Shown here: positions 24,698-32,973 of the stretch, in pieces
Position numbering within the stretch: position 1 is the first letter of the stretch
Layout of the letters: each line of letters begins with the position of its first letter
From: Streptomyces sp. NBC_00358
Lineage (GTDB): Bacteria > Actinomycetota > Actinomycetes > Streptomycetales > Streptomycetaceae
NCBI RefSeq assembly: GCF_036099295.1
Contig: NZ_CP107976.1
Coordinates: forward strand, 2,604,001-2,668,000
DNA length: 64,000 nt
Direction: 5' to 3'
Translations under genes and position numbers: made by a program
Notes under the pieces: model-generated
What the model saw: only the letters and a program-made list of their open reading frames with translations
Told to the model about the DNA's origin: nothing
The model's database searches: none

Positions 24698-25851
24698 GTC
24701 GTCAGGTCTACCACCGTGGCACCGGCCGTCCCGAACGCGTTCGCCCGGTCGCTCACCGCGCCCATCAGCCGGATGTGCCCGCGCTCGCACATCCGCGCCG
24801 CGAGCCGCACCAGTTCCCCGGTCTGCCGGGCGTCCAGCCCGCGGTCGAGGCCGTCGGCCAGCACCGTCAGCGACTGGAACGCCGCCGGGACCTCACCCGC
24901 CGGGTCGACCTCCAGCACGCCGGGCCCGGTGAGCAGCACCAGGGCCAGCGCGAGATACCTCAACTCGCCGTCCCCGAGCAGCTCCAGCGGCGTACGGACG
25001 CCGTCGGTGCGGTCGAGGAGCGCGCGGACGGTGCCGTCGCCGAGCACCTCGGCCAGGACGTCGGCGACCGTACCGGCACAGCCGGCGCGCACCGCGGCGA
25101 CCAGTTGGGCGTAGCGGTGGCCGCACTCCGAGCGGGTGCGCCACAGAACTTCGGCGAGGTTGTCGCAGCCGCGCAGCAGCCGCCCGGAGCCGAGCGGAAC
25201 AGGGGCCCGCATGGCGTCCGGGCTCGGATCGCAGACGTAGACGGAGCGCAGCGCGAGCACCATCTGCTCGGCGGCGGCGAGGACTTGGCACTCACCCGCG
25301 GTGCGGCCCGCGACGCGCAGCGGCAACAGCGCGGTGCCGAGGCGGTCGTCGGGGAGCGGGACCCGGGTCACCGCGGAGGCACCCCCGGTGTGCCAGGCCG
25401 CCTGGACGGACCGGCGGCCCGGGTCCCGCAGGGCCGTCTCCAGCAGGGTCAGCCCGCCCGCCGACAACCGCTCGCCCACGATGCGCAGTTCGGGTTCGGC
25501 CTGGACGGCGACGTCGAGCCGGACCGGGCCTTCGGGTCCGTCCACCGTGCAGCCGATACGGAAGCCGCGGCGATGCTGCGCGTCGGGCCTGGACCGCTCC
25601 GGCACACAGGTGACCGGGTCCGGGAACACCTCCGGGAGCCCCGCACCGGCACCGAGCCGCGCCAGCGCCTCGTAGGCCCGCAGGACGGCCGTCTTGCCGC
25701 TGCCGCTGGGGCCGGTGACGAGAGTGAACGGTCCGAGCGGGAGCCGGACGCGGCGATGGGTGGCGAAGGCGGCGAGCCGCAGCTCGGTGACGCCCGGACG
25801 GACCGGGCGCGCCTCCGCCGCCGTGGGGGCTTCCGGCGAGGACAGGGTCAT
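24694..25851 (-). CDS. AAA/ABC-type ATPase
   Basis: A 385-residue ATPase of the RecF/SMC-like family. Walker A is VTGPSGSGKTAVLRAYEAL near residue 47. LLGDGELRYLALALVLLTGPGVLEVDPA near 290-320 takes the place of the signature and Walker B, with Glu-Val-Asp where a Walker B Asp-Glu usually stands. The start at ATG 25851 is preferred because the family begins with MTLSSPEAP-type sequence; 25872 also possible. It overlaps the MazG-like gene by 4 bp. A joint role in nucleotide or DNA quality control is speculation. Confidence 0.7.
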   Translation of the reverse strand: MTLSSPEAPTAAEARPVRPGVTELRLAAFATHRRVRLPLGPFTLVTGPSGSGKTAVLRAYEALARLGAGAGLPEVFPDPVTCVPERSRPDAQHRRGFRIGCTVDGPEGPVRLDVAVQAEPELRIVGERLSAGGLTLLETALRDPGRRSVQAAWHTGGASAVTRVPLPDDRLGTALLPLRVAGRTAGECQVLAAAEQMVLALRSVYVCDPSPDAMRAPVPLGSGRLLRGCDNLAEVLWRTRSECGHRYAQLVAAVRAGCAGTVADVLAEVLGDGTVRALLDRTDGVRTPLELLGDGELRYLALALVLLTGPGVLEVDPAGEVPAAFQSLTVLADGLDRGLDARQTGELVRLAARMCERGHIRLMGAVSDRANAFGTAGATVVDLTT

Positions 25852-26070
25852 ATGCGGACGGTAGGCCTCCACCGCGAGGCGAATCGTTACTCCCGGGGGA
25901 CCTTCCTACGATCGGGGGACGAAAGCGCCCTTCCCGGGGCAGGAACCCCCCGGGTGCCCGGAGCCCGGCTCGGCTCCGCGCCCGGCTCGACCCGGCGTCC
26001 GGCACGGCTCGCCGCCTTCGCCGCCGATCGCCGCGCACCGCGCCGCACCGCGCCCCACCGCGCCCCACCG

Positions 26071-26460
26071 TCAGAGTCCGGGGACTCCCACCCCCTCCAT
26101 CAGCCCCCGCACCTCGGTCCCCGGGGGCGTCAGCAGGAACACGTTCCGGTCGACCCGGTGCATGCCGCTGGCGAGACCGAAGACCACGCCCGTACTGAAG
26201 TCCAGGACCCGCTTGGCGACATCGGTCTCCGCGCCCGTCAGGTCGAGGAGGACCGGGACGCCGGACATCAGCGTCTCGGCGACGTCGCGGGCGTCCGCGA
26301 AGACATTGACCCTCAGGACCACGAAGCGGCGCCGCGTCTCGGTCTCGGCCTCGGGAATCGACCGGTGGCGGACCGCCGAGGGCCATGCGTCCCGGCCGCG
26401 CAGCGGAACGACCTGGGCGAGCCCTTCCCACTGTTCATCGGTGACGTCGCGGCCGGTCAT
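26071..26460 (-). CDS. sflB: SepF-like cell division protein (SflB type)
   Basis: A 129-residue cytosolic protein with the SepF core: VVLRVNVFADARDVAETLMSGVPVLLDL, then a helix with KRVLDFSTGVVFGLASGMHRVDRNVFLL and the C-terminal PPGTEV. This is the FtsZ-binding fold. Streptomyces has three SepF homologues; the short N-terminus without the amphipathic membrane helix and the neighbourhood match SflB, described as affecting hyphal branching with SflA. The ATG at 26460 is chosen because family similarity begins there. It is divergent from the Mop-domain gene. Confidence 0.8.
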   Translation of the reverse strand: MTGRDVTDEQWEGLAQVVPLRGRDAWPSAVRHRSIPEAETETRRRFVVLRVNVFADARDVAETLMSGVPVLLDLTGAETDVAKRVLDFSTGVVFGLASGMHRVDRNVFLLTPPGTEVRGLMEGVGVPGL

Positions 26461-26636
26461 CGAACCACCCCGTCCTGGCTCGCACTCGTTGTCTGCACCG
26501 GGCAATTCTTACGCATGGTCACCCGTTCGGCCCAACAGCGACACGGTCCACGACCCGGACGGGGAGACGGCGGGTACGGCAAGCTACGCATATCTGTCCA
26601 TATTCATCACGCCGCACAGCAATCGAGGCCACCCCC
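26461..26636. promoter_or_regulatory. divergent promoter region of sflB and di-Mop gene
   Basis: The 176-bp region contains an AT-rich island near 26587-26606 with two CATAT repeats 10 bp apart (GCATAT-CTGTC-CATATT). They lie about 30-50 bp before the Mop gene start and could contain its -10 element or a regulator site. Confidence 0.35.
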
Positions 26637-27056
26637 ATGAGCCTGAGCATCCGCAACCAACTCCCCGGCACCGTCACATCCGTCACCCCGGGTGAGGTCA
26701 TGGCGACCGTGAAGGTCCGGCTCGACGCCGGTCAGGAGATCACCGCGGCCGTCACCCTGGAGGCGGTACGGGACCTCGGCCTGAATTCCGGCTCCACGGT
26801 GCGGGCCCTGATCAAATCGACCGAGGTGTCCCTGGCGACCGGTCCGGTCACCGGTCTGAGCATCCGCAACCAACTGCCGGGCACGGTCACCGACGTCGCC
26901 TCCGGCGGGGCCATGGCCCGGGTGAAGGTGCGGGTCGCGGGCGGCGAGCTGACCTCCGCCGTCACCAGGGACGCGGTGGCCGAACTGGGCCTGGCCGCGG
27001 GCACCGAGGTCGTCGCGCTCATCAAGTCGACCGAGGTGTCGCTGTCCAACGCCTGA
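26637..27056 (+). CDS. tandem Mop/TOBE domain molybdate-binding protein
   Basis: A 139-residue protein made of two near-identical Mop (TOBE) domains: SIRNQLPGTVTSVTPGEVMA at residues 3-22 and SIRNQLPGTVTDV at 75-87. Each ends in ALIKSTEVSL. Such di-Mop (molbindin-like) proteins bind molybdate or tungstate in the cytosol. The internal repeat is visible at DNA level too, pointing to a recent or conserved domain duplication. No molybdate transporter is adjacent. Confidence 0.9.
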   Translation: MSLSIRNQLPGTVTSVTPGEVMATVKVRLDAGQEITAAVTLEAVRDLGLNSGSTVRALIKSTEVSLATGPVTGLSIRNQLPGTVTDVASGGAMARVKVRVAGGELTSAVTRDAVAELGLAAGTEVVALIKSTEVSLSNA

Positions 27057-27152
27057 CGCTCCGGACGGTGACGAGTGCTCTTACTTGCCTCATACCGGAC
27101 TCTTCACGTCCCGTCGAGCGTCGCTCACCAGCGGGAATTAGCGTCTTACGGC

Positions 27153-28898
27153 GTGTACTCGGCAGAAATCAAGCCGGCGCCCACCCGCCGGCCGACCCCG
27201 ACGAAGGTCTCGCCCGGCGGGCTGTCCGCGCGGTGGAACCCGGACGAGGCGCCCGCGCAGTGGCACCGCGTCCTGACCCTGCTCGCCGACGTCAGCCTCT
27301 TCATCGGCATGCGCCCGCTGTGGTCGCAGGCCGCGAGCCACCGGCTGCTCGTGGCCGCCGTCGTCTCGCTCTGCTACGCCTCGATCCTGGCGACGGGCGT
27401 GCTGACCCTCGTGGTCCGCCGGGGCCGCTCGCTGGCGCGGCTCGACCTCTGCGTCCTCGTGACCGCGGTGACGCTCGTCGTCTGCGGACTGGTCATGAAC
27501 CACCAGGGCAGCGACGAGTCGGTCCTCACCACCCAGGCCGCCCACGAGTTCCTGGCCGGCCACCAGGTCTACGACCGGCCGTGGCCCTGGCTCTTCGGCC
27601 ACGGCGTCGCCCTCACCGCGACGATGAACGGCGGCTACGACTTCACGTACGGCTATCCGCCGCTCGCCCTGATGCTCACCGCGCCCCTGCTCTGGATCGG
27701 ACACGGCTCGACCCCCGCCACCATGGTCGGCACCGGGGCCGTGATCACGGGCGCGGTCGTCATGTGGCGGATGCTGCCGGTGCCGTGGCGGTCCGCGGCG
27801 ACGCTGGTCTGCCTCGGCCTCGGACTGCTGCCGACGTACGCGCGGCTCGGGTATCCGGCGATCCTCGCCTGCGCCCTGCTCATCCCCGTGGTGATCGGCT
27901 GGCCGCGGCTGGGGGGCGGCGGCCGGGGCGACATCGTGCGGGCGGCCTGCCTCGGGGCGGCCTGCGCGGCGCAGCAACTCCCGTGGTTCCTGGCGCCGTT
28001 CCTGCTGGCCGGGGTGTACGCGCTGCGCCGCGGCGATCTCGGCCCGCGCGCCGCGGCCCGCGCGGTGGGACGCATCGTGGGCGTCGCCGCCACCACCTGG
28101 CTGCTGATCAACGCGTACTTCATCGTGAGCGAGCCACGCGCCTGGCTCTCCGGCATCGCGCTCCCCCTCACCCAGGACGCGGACATCCACGGGCAGGGCC
28201 TGGTCGACATCTCGCTGTACTTCACCGACGGCAGCGACCGTCTCGCCTGGTACGCCCACGCGAGTCTGCTGCTGGCGGCCGCCCTGCTCGCGCTGTTCGT
28301 GCTGTTCGTACGGCGGCTGGGGCCGGCGGCGACCGTGCTGCCCTGGTGCGCCTTCTACGTGGCGACCCGCTCGCAGGACGGCTACTACCTGCTGATGACA
28401 CCGCTGTGGGTGGCCGCCGCGATCACCGCGCCGTGGCAGTCCTTCAGGACCGCGTGGCAGCCGCGGCCCGCCTTCCTGCGCGGCCTGCACCGGCGCGGGG
28501 CCCAGCTCGCCGCGGTCGCCCTGCTGCTGGCCCCGACGGCGGCGGCGGTGAGCCTGGCGGCCACCGGGTCACCGCCGCTGCGCATGCAGGTCGCCGACGC
28601 GCGCCGCGGCGCCCACACGGTGACCCGCCTCGTCGTCGACGTCACCAATCTCGGCGCCGCGTCCCTGAGTCCGCACTTCACGGTGACCACGGGCCAGGGC
28701 ATGAGCCGCTACTGGTCGGTGGTGTCCGGCCCGGCCACGCTGGCCGGGCACGCCTTCGGACGGTACGAACTCCGGCCCCCCGACGGCGCGTTCACTCTCC
28801 CGCGGGCGGGTGTCCGTATGCGGCTGCGAGCCGTGTCGGCGTCGCCGATGACCCTGTCGAGTACGGACCTGCACTTCACGACGACAACCCGGCCCTGA
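27153..28898 (+). CDS. polytopic membrane protein, glycosyltransferase-like topology
   Basis: About 581 residues with an N-terminal cytosolic segment, about 10 hydrophobic helices and a C-terminal extracellular beta-rich domain of roughly 120 residues (LRMQVADARRG to the end). The many-helix layout with a large loop containing NGGYDFTYGYPPLALML resembles GT-C/GT87-type transferases, but no catalytic motif is certain. GTG 27153 is chosen; a GTG at 27075 would add 26 residues and a rare TTA codon. No strong ribosome-binding site is present, and a TAGCGT -10 nearby allows a leaderless transcript. Confidence 0.6.
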   Translation: MYSAEIKPAPTRRPTPTKVSPGGLSARWNPDEAPAQWHRVLTLLADVSLFIGMRPLWSQAASHRLLVAAVVSLCYASILATGVLTLVVRRGRSLARLDLCVLVTAVTLVVCGLVMNHQGSDESVLTTQAAHEFLAGHQVYDRPWPWLFGHGVALTATMNGGYDFTYGYPPLALMLTAPLLWIGHGSTPATMVGTGAVITGAVVMWRMLPVPWRSAATLVCLGLGLLPTYARLGYPAILACALLIPVVIGWPRLGGGGRGDIVRAACLGAACAAQQLPWFLAPFLLAGVYALRRGDLGPRAAARAVGRIVGVAATTWLLINAYFIVSEPRAWLSGIALPLTQDADIHGQGLVDISLYFTDGSDRLAWYAHASLLLAAALLALFVLFVRRLGPAATVLPWCAFYVATRSQDGYYLLMTPLWVAAAITAPWQSFRTAWQPRPAFLRGLHRRGAQLAAVALLLAPTAAAVSLAATGSPPLRMQVADARRGAHTVTRLVVDVTNLGAASLSPHFTVTTGQGMSRYWSVVSGPATLAGHAFGRYELRPPDGAFTLPRAGVRMRLRAVSASPMTLSSTDLHFTTTTRP

Positions 28899-28974
28899 GC
28901 CCTCCGCCGCCCCTCCTCTCCTCTTCTCCCCGCCCTCCTGTCCGGTCCGCCCGGCTCCCCCGGCCTTCGGCGGG

Positions 28975-29232
28975 GTGCCTTTGCCGGGGGCCGCCCGGCT
29001 CGGTGAGGAGGGCACCACCTTCCGGAACGCGAGCCTCGCCGCGATGGCCGAAACCTTCCGCGCCGAGACACGGGCGCGTGCGGCGGATCCGTGCCCGCAA
29101 CTGTTCGGCGGGTACGGATCCATGCTGGAATACCCCATCGCCCGGCTCCACGCCGACGCGCGCGTCACCCGGCTCCACGTCGGGACCAGCGAGGTCATGA
29201 AGGTCATCGTCGCCGAATCCCTGGGACTGTGA
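28975..29232 (+). pseudogene. C-terminal relic of an acyl-CoA dehydrogenase
   Basis: The last 45 of 85 codons read QLFGGYGSMLEYPIARLHADARVTRLHVGTSEVMK-type sequence, the C-terminal helix pair of acyl-CoA dehydrogenases. The rest of the roughly 380-residue enzyme is missing. Sequence before it (FRAETRARAADPC) is diverged and there is no ribosome-binding site. Its TGA overlaps the ATG of the following SDR gene (TGATG). It was therefore once the upstream gene of an operon, and a deletion has brought it next to the membrane protein gene. Confidence 0.75.
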
Positions 29233-30029
29233 TGCCGATGCCGAAGACGTCCGATTTCTCACACCGTGAGGGTGTCGCGTTCGTCGCGGGCGGCACCGGC
29301 GGTATCGGCGCGGCGATCGTACGGATGCTCGCCGAGCGGGGCAGCGACGTGGCGTTCACGTATCGCTCCAACAAGGCAGCCGCCGACGCGCTCGCGGCGG
29401 AGATCACCGAGCGGTTCGCGGACCAGGGCCGCCATGTGACGCCCCTGCGGCTCGACTTGACGGAGGAGGAGGCCGTCGCCGCCGCCGTGTCCGAGACGGC
29501 CGGGGCGCTCGGCGGACTGCACACCCTCGTCCACGCGGCGGGCCCGCATGTACCCATGGTGCACCTGAGCAAGGTCGCGCCCAGCCGGTTCCGCGCCCAA
29601 CTCGACGCGGACGCGGGCGCGTTCTTCAACCTGGTGCATCCCGCGCTGCCCCTGCTGCGGGAGAGCCGGGGCAGCGTCGTCGCCGTCACCACCGTGGCCA
29701 CCCGCCGGTTCCCCGTCCGCGACGGGCTCTCCTCGGGCCCCAAGGGCGCGGTCGAGGCGGTCGCCCGCGCCCTGGCCGCCGAGGAGGGGCGCTACGGCGT
29801 CCGGGTGAACTGCGTCGGGCCCGGCATGCTGACCGACGGCATCGCCGCCCGCCTGATCAGTTCCGGTGAACTCGACGACAGGACCCTGGAGATCACCCGC
29901 CGCAACATCCCGCTGGGCCGTTTCGGCACCGCGCGGGATGTCGCCGAGGCCGTCGCGTTCCTGGCCTCGGACCGCGCGGGCTTCATCACCGGGCAGGCGC
30001 TGGGGGTCGACGGCGGGTACAGCGTGTAG
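29232..30029 (+). CDS. SDR family protein lacking the catalytic tyrosine
   Basis: A 265-residue FabG-like SDR. The cofactor loop FVAGGTGGIGAAI is at 17-29, the C-terminal NCVGPGMLTDGI and GFITGQALGVDGG are typical. The active-site YxxxK is replaced by S-S-G-P-K (GLSSGPKGAVEAVARA), so the catalytic Tyr is missing while Lys stays, and the usual Ser region reads VTTVAT. Ordinary oxidoreduction is doubtful. The start is coupled to the stop of the acyl-CoA dehydrogenase relic. A role as a non-enzymatic partner or a changed mechanism is possible. Confidence 0.8.
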   Translation: MPMPKTSDFSHREGVAFVAGGTGGIGAAIVRMLAERGSDVAFTYRSNKAAADALAAEITERFADQGRHVTPLRLDLTEEEAVAAAVSETAGALGGLHTLVHAAGPHVPMVHLSKVAPSRFRAQLDADAGAFFNLVHPALPLLRESRGSVVAVTTVATRRFPVRDGLSSGPKGAVEAVARALAAEEGRYGVRVNCVGPGMLTDGIAARLISSGELDDRTLEITRRNIPLGRFGTARDVAEAVAFLASDRAGFITGQALGVDGGYSV

Positions 30030-30065
30030 CGCCCCCGACGGGCCGTGGGCCCCGAGGACCTGTCT

Positions 30066-30240
30066 GCCCGGACGGTCGTACGACCGGATTCGCGCCCCCT
30101 CCCGACGGCCGTACGGCAAGAATCCCCCCCGCCCGACGGTCGTACGGCCGGAATCCCGTCCCCCTCCAGGTCCGGGTACGACCGGAAGCCCGCCCCCTCC
30201 CGGTCGGCGTACGACCGGAATCGCGCCCCCTCGCGGTCCC
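30066..30240. repeat. five tandem copies of a palindromic ~33-bp repeat
   Basis: CGTACG centres at 30077, 30110, 30141, 30175 (degenerate, GGTACG) and 30208 are spaced 31-34 bp. Consensus: GACGGTCGTACGACCGGAAT followed by CGCGCCCCCTCCC; the first copy contains the perfect 14-bp palindrome CGGTCGTACGACCG. The array lies between the convergent SDR and vWA genes, with no spacer-like variable sequence, so it is not CRISPR. Confidence 0.85.
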
Positions 30241-30265
30241 GGCGCCGACCCGGCCCGGCCCGGCC

Positions 30266-31525
30266 TCACCTGACCGAGGGAGCCGACCCGATCTCGACGA
30301 CGCGGGCCCAGGTAGGCGGCAGGTCGGGCACGTAGTCGGGATCGTCCTCGTTCCATGAGCCGTCCGACCGCCCGCGCGGAAAGAGACCCACGACCGTCCG
30401 GCACGGGGGCCGCGCATCCGGCCAGGGGGTCTGCCCGTCCGTCAGGACCACGACGACGTCGGGGTGCGGCCGTCGCCGGAGCGCCGCGGCGAACCCCGAG
30501 CGCAGGTCCGTACCGCCGCCGCCCACCAGCCGTATGCCCTCGGCCCGGCACACGGGGTCCGCGATCCGGGCCGCCGAGTCGCAGGACACCACGCTGATCA
30601 GGTCACGACGGCCGCCCACGGCACGGGAGATGGCGGTGACCTCCAGGAGCGCGCTGCCCAGTTCCGCGTCGCTGACGGACCCGGAGGTGTCGATGACCAC
30701 CGAGACCCGGGGCGGTCTGCGGCGCAGGCTCGGCAGGACGACGCCGGGCACTCCGGCGGAGCGCCGCGACGGCCGACCGTAGCTGTAGTCCTCAACCGCG
30801 CCGGGCGCCGAGGCCGCGGAGCGCACCGCGGCCCCCAGCAACTCCCGCCACGGCTGCGGCGGATGGAAGGCCTCCTCCGCCCACCGCTCCCAGCCGGCCG
30901 GGGTCTTCCCGGGGCGGCCCTTGATGCCCTGCGCGACCCGGAACCGCACCATGTCACGTTCCTGCGCATTGAGGCCGCGCGCCCCGTCCGGCCCCAGGTC
31001 CCACTCCCGTAGGCGTCCGTCGGCGCCGCTGCCGCAGTCCAGCCAGGCCAGGCTCTGCGTACGCGGCCCCAGTCGGAACCGGCGGAGATAGTCCTCCATG
31101 AGTTCCCCCGGGGGCAGGTGCAGGAGCTCCGGCGTGACGGCACCCTCGGGCCGGACGAGCCCCTCGCCGAACGCGTCGTCGTTGATCTCGCAGTCCGCGG
31201 CGATGTTCATCCGCAGCCGTTCCCCCGGACCGGTGAGTCCGCGCTCGCGGGCGACCCGTTCACTGCGGCCGTGATGGTCGCGGAGCAGATGCGACACCTC
31301 GTGCACCCAGACACCGGCCAGGTCCTCGACGGACATACGGTCCACGAACCCCGGGGAGACATAGCACCGCCAGTAGGGGTCGACGGCCATCGTCGGCACC
31401 CATCTCGACTCGACGGTGTGCAGGGCGAACAGGGCCGTCGCCAGGTAGGGCCTGACCCGAGCGGCGTGCAGCCGGGCCGCGAAGAGCTTTTCGAGGTCCA
31501 GGGCCCTCGGCGCGTCCGCCGTCAT
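30266..31525 (-). CDS. vWA-like protein with DUF2201 metallopeptidase-like domain
   Basis: A 419-residue cytosolic protein. The N-terminal half (DUF2201 type) contains WVHEVSHLLRDHH at about 73-85, a zinc-protease-like HExxH at 75-79, and later AADCEINDDAF. The C-terminal half is a von Willebrand A domain with the MIDAS motif DTSGSVSD near residue 282 and VLTDGQTPWP near 375. It is the last of an operon: its ATG overlaps the MoxR ATPase stop. MoxR/vWA pairs act as chaperones that load metals or remodel complexes; the target is unknown. Confidence 0.88.
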   Translation of the reverse strand: MTADAPRALDLEKLFAARLHAARVRPYLATALFALHTVESRWVPTMAVDPYWRCYVSPGFVDRMSVEDLAGVWVHEVSHLLRDHHGRSERVARERGLTGPGERLRMNIAADCEINDDAFGEGLVRPEGAVTPELLHLPPGELMEDYLRRFRLGPRTQSLAWLDCGSGADGRLREWDLGPDGARGLNAQERDMVRFRVAQGIKGRPGKTPAGWERWAEEAFHPPQPWRELLGAAVRSAASAPGAVEDYSYGRPSRRSAGVPGVVLPSLRRRPPRVSVVIDTSGSVSDAELGSALLEVTAISRAVGGRRDLISVVSCDSAARIADPVCRAEGIRLVGGGGTDLRSGFAAALRRRPHPDVVVVLTDGQTPWPDARPPCRTVVGLFPRGRSDGSWNEDDPDYVPDLPPTWARVVEIGSAPSVR

Positions 31526-32784
31526 CGTCCCGCCCTCGTGGCGACGGCGGCGCGGGCGGCCGCGTCGTCCGCCCGCCGGGACAGGGTCACCGCTCCGGCC
31601 AGCCGCTCGATGGACGCGGGGACGTCCCAGTCCTCCCGGCGCAGCGTGGCGAGCGTGGTCGCGGGCACGACCACCAGGTCCGGGGCGCCGGTGTCCAGCG
31701 CCCGGACCAGCAGGGCCCAGGCCGCGTCCCAGCGTGCCTTCTCCGGCCGCTCACGCACCGCGGCCACCACACCGTCGAGGACGGCCTGGCGCAGATCTCC
31801 CCGCTCGGGCAGGACGGCGGCCGCCGGGTCGGCGAGCAGGGTCTCGGGGTCGGGCAGGTCCATCCGGTCCAGGCTCGCCAGCAGCTCCAGCCCCGGGCCG
31901 TCCCCGACCGTGCCCCTGACCAGCAGGGAGAGCACTTCGCGGGAGGATCCGGCGGCGGTCGCGAAGGCGATCAGGCTCAGGGTCATGTCCCAGCTCCGCG
32001 GTGAGGGCCAGGCGCCGCCGCGGCGGGTCTCGCTGCTGGGCAGCCGGTGCACGAGTCCGGGACGGGCGGCGAGGAGCCCGCACACCGCGCGGCGGGCGAA
32101 GTCCACGGACTGACGCAGTTTCCGCGCGTCGAGCCGCGGCAGGGTCGCACGCGGCCAGGTGCCGCCGAGTCCGCGCAGGACGACCTCGTGGTCGTGGACC
32201 CACTGGAGGTGGACGAACCGGTTGGCCAGCGGCGGGCTCAGTTCCCAGCCGTCGGCCGCCGAGGAGCGCGGGTTCGCAGCGGCCACGATCCGTACGCCGG
32301 AGGGCAGTTGGAGGGTGCCGATGCGCCGCTCCAGGACGAGCCGGAGCAGGGCGGCCTGAACTGCCGGTGGCGCGGTGGACAGTTCATCCAGGAACAGCAG
32401 TCCCCGGCCCGCGCGGACGAGTCGTACGGCCCAGTCCGGCGGGGCCATGGGCACGCCCTGTTCTGCGGGATCGTCGCCGAGGACGGGCAGCCCCGAGAAG
32501 TCGGACGGTTCGTGGACGCTGGCGATCACCGTGGTCAGCGGCAGATCAAGGGTCTCGGCGAGCCGGGTCAGTGCCGCCGTCTTGCCGATCCCCGGCTCGC
32601 CCCACAGGAGTACGGGCAGGTCGGCGGCGACGGCGAGGGTCAGAGCCTCCAGTTGGCTGTCGGGGCGCGGCTCCGTGTCGGTGTCGCGGAGCAGGCTGGA
32701 CAGCGCGTCGGCGACACCGAGTTGATCGATGTGAACGGGGTCGAGGAGTGTGTCGGGTTCGGCGGACGGGGTGCGTGTGGACAT
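31522..32784 (-). CDS. MoxR-like AAA+ ATPase
   Basis: A 420-residue AAA+ ATPase: Walker A LLWGEPGIGKTAAL near residue 55, Walker B GLLFLDELSTAPPAVQAALL near 128, sensor-type AAANPRSSAADG near 165, as in the MoxR family. It partners the vWA protein encoded next (4-bp overlap). The start MSTRTPSAEP at 32784 is the first ATG in the conserved frame. The gene follows the 477-codon hypothetical by 189 bp. Confidence 0.9.
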   Translation of the reverse strand: MSTRTPSAEPDTLLDPVHIDQLGVADALSSLLRDTDTEPRPDSQLEALTLAVAADLPVLLWGEPGIGKTAALTRLAETLDLPLTTVIASVHEPSDFSGLPVLGDDPAEQGVPMAPPDWAVRLVRAGRGLLFLDELSTAPPAVQAALLRLVLERRIGTLQLPSGVRIVAAANPRSSAADGWELSPPLANRFVHLQWVHDHEVVLRGLGGTWPRATLPRLDARKLRQSVDFARRAVCGLLAARPGLVHRLPSSETRRGGAWPSPRSWDMTLSLIAFATAAGSSREVLSLLVRGTVGDGPGLELLASLDRMDLPDPETLLADPAAAVLPERGDLRQAVLDGVVAAVRERPEKARWDAAWALLVRALDTGAPDLVVVPATTLATLRREDWDVPASIERLAGAVTLSRRADDAAARAAVATRAGR

Positions 32785-32973
32785 GTCTGATCACCTTTGG
32801 GTTCGTGGCGGGACCGCCCGGACGCGGAGTCGGGGACTCTCGGGGCGGTCAACTGGCTGTCAGCGAAGGGCGAAGGATGCGAGGCGCGCGGAGGGCGCAG
32901 GATGTGGGCGCGAACGGTGCTTGATGTAAAGCCGAGTTGATGGAGAGTCAGCTCTCGTTGGGACGACGGACGT

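Noticed and set aside
30066-30240. CRISPR array
   Set aside because: Units are contiguous, degenerate and 31-34 bp long with no unique spacers, and no cas genes are present.
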